Source of the DNA: Deltaproteobacteria bacterium
GTDB lineage: Bacteria; Desulfobacterota; DSM-4660; Desulfatiglandales; Desulfatiglandaceae
Direction: 5' to 3'
NCBI GenBank assembly: GCA_021159825.1
Contig: JAGHDR010000270.1
Coordinates: 1-8,394 of the forward strand
Length of the DNA stretch: 8,394 nucleotides
Shown here: positions 6,797-8,394 of the stretch, piece by piece
Position numbering within the stretch: position 1 is the first letter of the stretch
Layout: every line of letters starts with the position of its first letter
Program-made: the position numbers and the translations under genes
Notes under the pieces: generated by a model
Database searches by the model: none
What the model was told of the DNA's origin: nothing
The model's input: the letters and a program-made list of their open reading frames with translations, nothing else

Positions 6797-6819
6797 GTTC
6801 CTACGCTCCGCGCAGGAAC
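6797..6819 (-). other. Strong hairpin at the mutase stop codon
   Basis: On the minus strand GTTCCTGCGC (6819-6810) pairs with GCGTAGGAAC (6806-6797) around a three-base GGA loop: nine Watson-Crick pairs and one G-U pair. The stem shares the last base of the mutase TAG stop. No T run follows on this strand, so it is not a standard intrinsic terminator. It may protect the 3' end of the mutase message, cause a pause or take part in Rho-dependent ending, lowering read-through into uppP. Confidence 0.6.
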
Positions 6820-8309
6820 TATCTCCATGCAGCCATGATATCCATGCAGATCTGATTCATCTCGATTGCCCGTGATTCAGTGCCGGCTTCGTTGTAACAA
6901 CGAAACTCCGGCGCATTGCCCGATGGTCGAAGGTGTACGATTTCATCGCTTTCAAAGGTGATACGCAGACCATCAGTGGTGTCGAAAGAGGCAACCGGGC
7001 CGAAATGCTCCCCGAAAACGGCCCCAATGGTCTCTTTATCCCTTGACTCATTCCCGGAATAAAGCGCGTTGATCTTGGCGTTGCTCTTTTCCGTGGGGAA
7101 TTCTTTCAGCCGGTTGCTGTGGGTAAACCGTTGCGGCAGTTCAGAGACCAGCTCGCTGATCGTGATGTTTTTTTCAATGGATAATAAAAGAATAGCGATA
7201 TGGAGGATCACGGCGTCTCGCGTGGGCAGTGGGGACAGAATCTTCCCCGCCGATTCAACGGGGGAGGCTATCAAAAATCCGCCGTTTGCCTCATATCCCA
7301 CCACCCGTTTTGCCCCTTCCGCCTGGGCCTGTTGCATGCTTTCAATCACAAAGGGTGATCCGATTTTTGTACGGTAAACCCCCTTGAAAAAACCGCATTT
7401 TTCCACGGCGGAATTGCAGGATATGGGTGTGGCAACCGCATCGGCCTCGAGATACTCGGCGCAAAGAATGCCTGCCACATCTCCGCGGAGCCACTTCCCG
7501 TTTTCATCGCTGATCAGCGGTCTATCGCTGTCTCCGTCCGTTGATACAATGGCGTCAAAATGATATTCGGCAGACCATTTTTCGGCCGCCTCCACGTCTT
7601 CGGGCCGGATGGCTTCCGTGTCAACCGGAATAAAGCGCTCGGAAAAACCCAAAGGGGTGACACACGCACCCAAACCGGAAAGGATTGTGACCATATCATC
7701 TCGGCCCACAGCCGAATGTTGATATACGCCTATTTTTTTGCCACTCAGGCAGTTGCCGGGAAAAAACTCGAGATAACGGTCTGTGTACAAATCTGAGGCT
7801 TCGCTGCTGGGAATAAGGGGCTTTTCTTCAAATAAAAACATTCCTTTCTCATCAAAAAGACCCTCAACCAGTGTTACGGCTTGACGTCTGATGCCGGCCT
7901 CATCGTGCTTGAGGATTTCCCCTTCCCTCTTGGTGTATTTGATGCCGTTACGATCTTCGGGGATATGACTCCCCGTGACCATCACGGTAGGGATGTCTTT
8001 GATAAGACCGTAATTGGCCAATGCCGGAGCGGGTAGTCTTCCACAGCATTGCGGTTCATAGCCCTTATCCGAAATGGCCTTGGCCGCTGCCGACATGATG
8101 CGATCCGTGCTTGATCGCAGATCTCCGCCAACGGCAATAGCTCCGCTTCCTTTCAGTTCGCTCGTCTCTTCCAAGTATTGAATAAAGGCCGCTGTGTAGG
8201 CATAACACACCCGGTCGGTCATATCATCTGCAAGACCACGGGCGCCGCTTGTGCCGAATTTTACCCCGCTCTGAACCATCAAATCATTAATCTTGACTGC
8301 TTCGCCCAT
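6819..8309 (-). CDS. Phosphomannomutase/phosphoglucomutase family enzyme
   Basis: This cytoplasmic alpha-D-phosphohexomutase moves phosphate between C6 and C1 of a hexose, feeding GDP-mannose or UDP/ADP-glucose synthesis. The 496-residue protein has the four family elements in order: FGTSGARG at 18-25, the phosphoserine loop TGSHIPEDRNGIK with catalytic Ser114, the Mg-binding loop DGDSDRP at 258-264, and the phosphate-binding loop RPSGNAPEFRCY at 461-472. The sugar-recognition loop is GYEANGG (about 338-344) in place of the GEMSGH type of well-studied bacterial PMM/PGM enzymes, so the preferred sugar is uncertain. I favour mannose by general resemblance only. It is somewhat longer than the usual 450-460 residues. 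The ATG at 8309 is chosen because GGGGAGGG lies eight bases upstream. The TTG at 8333 would add eight residues covering that site. Downstream uppP suggests a role in envelope polysaccharide. Confidence 0.9.
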   Translation of the reverse strand: MGEAVKINDLMVQSGVKFGTSGARGLADDMTDRVCYAYTAAFIQYLEETSELKGSGAIAVGGDLRSSTDRIMSAAAKAISDKGYEPQCCGRLPAPALANYGLIKDIPTVMVTGSHIPEDRNGIKYTKREGEILKHDEAGIRRQAVTLVEGLFDEKGMFLFEEKPLIPSSEASDLYTDRYLEFFPGNCLSGKKIGVYQHSAVGRDDMVTILSGLGACVTPLGFSERFIPVDTEAIRPEDVEAAEKWSAEYHFDAIVSTDGDSDRPLISDENGKWLRGDVAGILCAEYLEADAVATPISCNSAVEKCGFFKGVYRTKIGSPFVIESMQQAQAEGAKRVVGYEANGGFLIASPVESAGKILSPLPTRDAVILHIAILLLSIEKNITISELVSELPQRFTHSNRLKEFPTEKSNAKINALYSGNESRDKETIGAVFGEHFGPVASFDTTDGLRITFESDEIVHLRPSGNAPEFRCYNEAGTESRAIEMNQICMDIMAAWR

Positions 8310-8317
8310 CGGTTTTA

Positions 8318-8325
8318 CCCTCCCC
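8318..8325 (-). promoter_or_regulatory. Ribosome binding site of the hexose-phosphate mutase
   Basis: GGGGAGGG on the minus strand ends eight bases before the ATG at 8309. It fixes the start there and argues against the upstream in-frame TTG at 8333. Confidence 0.75.
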
Positions 8326-8348
8326 TGCGACAAGCATATTCAGATATC

Positions 8349-8363
8349 CAAATGTTCAATTTG
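8349..8363. repeat. Short inverted repeat upstream of the mutase gene
   Basis: CAAAT (8349-8353) and ATTTG (8359-8363) form a perfect five-base inverted repeat with a five-base spacer in the AT-rich leader. It could be an operator, but arms this short arise often by chance. The remaining bases to the window end show no gene and no convincing promoter. Confidence 0.2.
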
Positions 8364-8394
8364 CAAAATAGACCTGATCCGCTTAGTATACGAA

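Noticed and set aside
1..8394. CRISPR array, tRNA, rRNA, transposase or phage genes
   Set aside because: No regularly spaced repeats, tRNA cloverleaf sequence, rRNA segment or transposase/integrase motif was seen on either strand.

Overview
All convincing genes in this window lie on the minus strand. The layout, in direction of transcription (right to left), is a sugar-phosphate mutase, uppP, a possible 57-codon ORF, then a tight biotin cluster bioA-bioF-bioD-bioB, followed by a pyrophosphatase with a signal peptide and the first 163 codons of an M20-family metallohydrolase that runs off the left edge. The moderate GC content, AGGAGG-type ribosome binding sites and the bacterial gene set indicate a Gram-negative bacterium. 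The biotin synthase belongs to a type associated with anaerobes. I infer an anaerobic member of the Desulfobacterota (former Deltaproteobacteria, possibly Desulfobacterales), but no marker gene here proves it.

Region 8394-5929 concerns the cell envelope. The mutase (496 aa) makes hexose-1-phosphates for nucleotide-sugar synthesis, and UppP recycles the undecaprenyl carrier used for peptidoglycan and polysaccharide. A strong hairpin starts at the mutase stop codon. The only well-supported start of uppP is a CTG codon behind a perfect AGGAGG site.

Region 5928-5654 (275 bases) separates the two groups. It holds a 57-codon ORF of unknown identity that may be a gene remnant, a tandem TTTGACA repeat, and the poorly defined promoter area of the biotin operon.

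Region 5653-1542 encodes the four late steps of biotin synthesis, pimeloyl-ACP/CoA to biotin: BioF, BioA, BioD, BioB. The genes overlap by 4, 14 and 1 bases, so translation is almost certainly coupled. BioB has the radical-SAM CxxxCxxC motif but lacks the classical [2Fe-2S] ligand set (the Cys97 position is Ser and the Arg260 position is Leu), as in the 'type II' synthases of anaerobes.

Region 1541-1 appears to continue the same transcript: the pyrophosphatase starts 29 bases after bioB and its stop overlaps the start of the M20 gene (ATGA). The pyrophosphatase is the most unusual gene here. It is a family I enzyme that resembles the long fungal/animal form rather than the short bacterial form, it keeps nearly all catalytic residues, and it carries an apparent Sec signal peptide and a four-cysteine leader segment.
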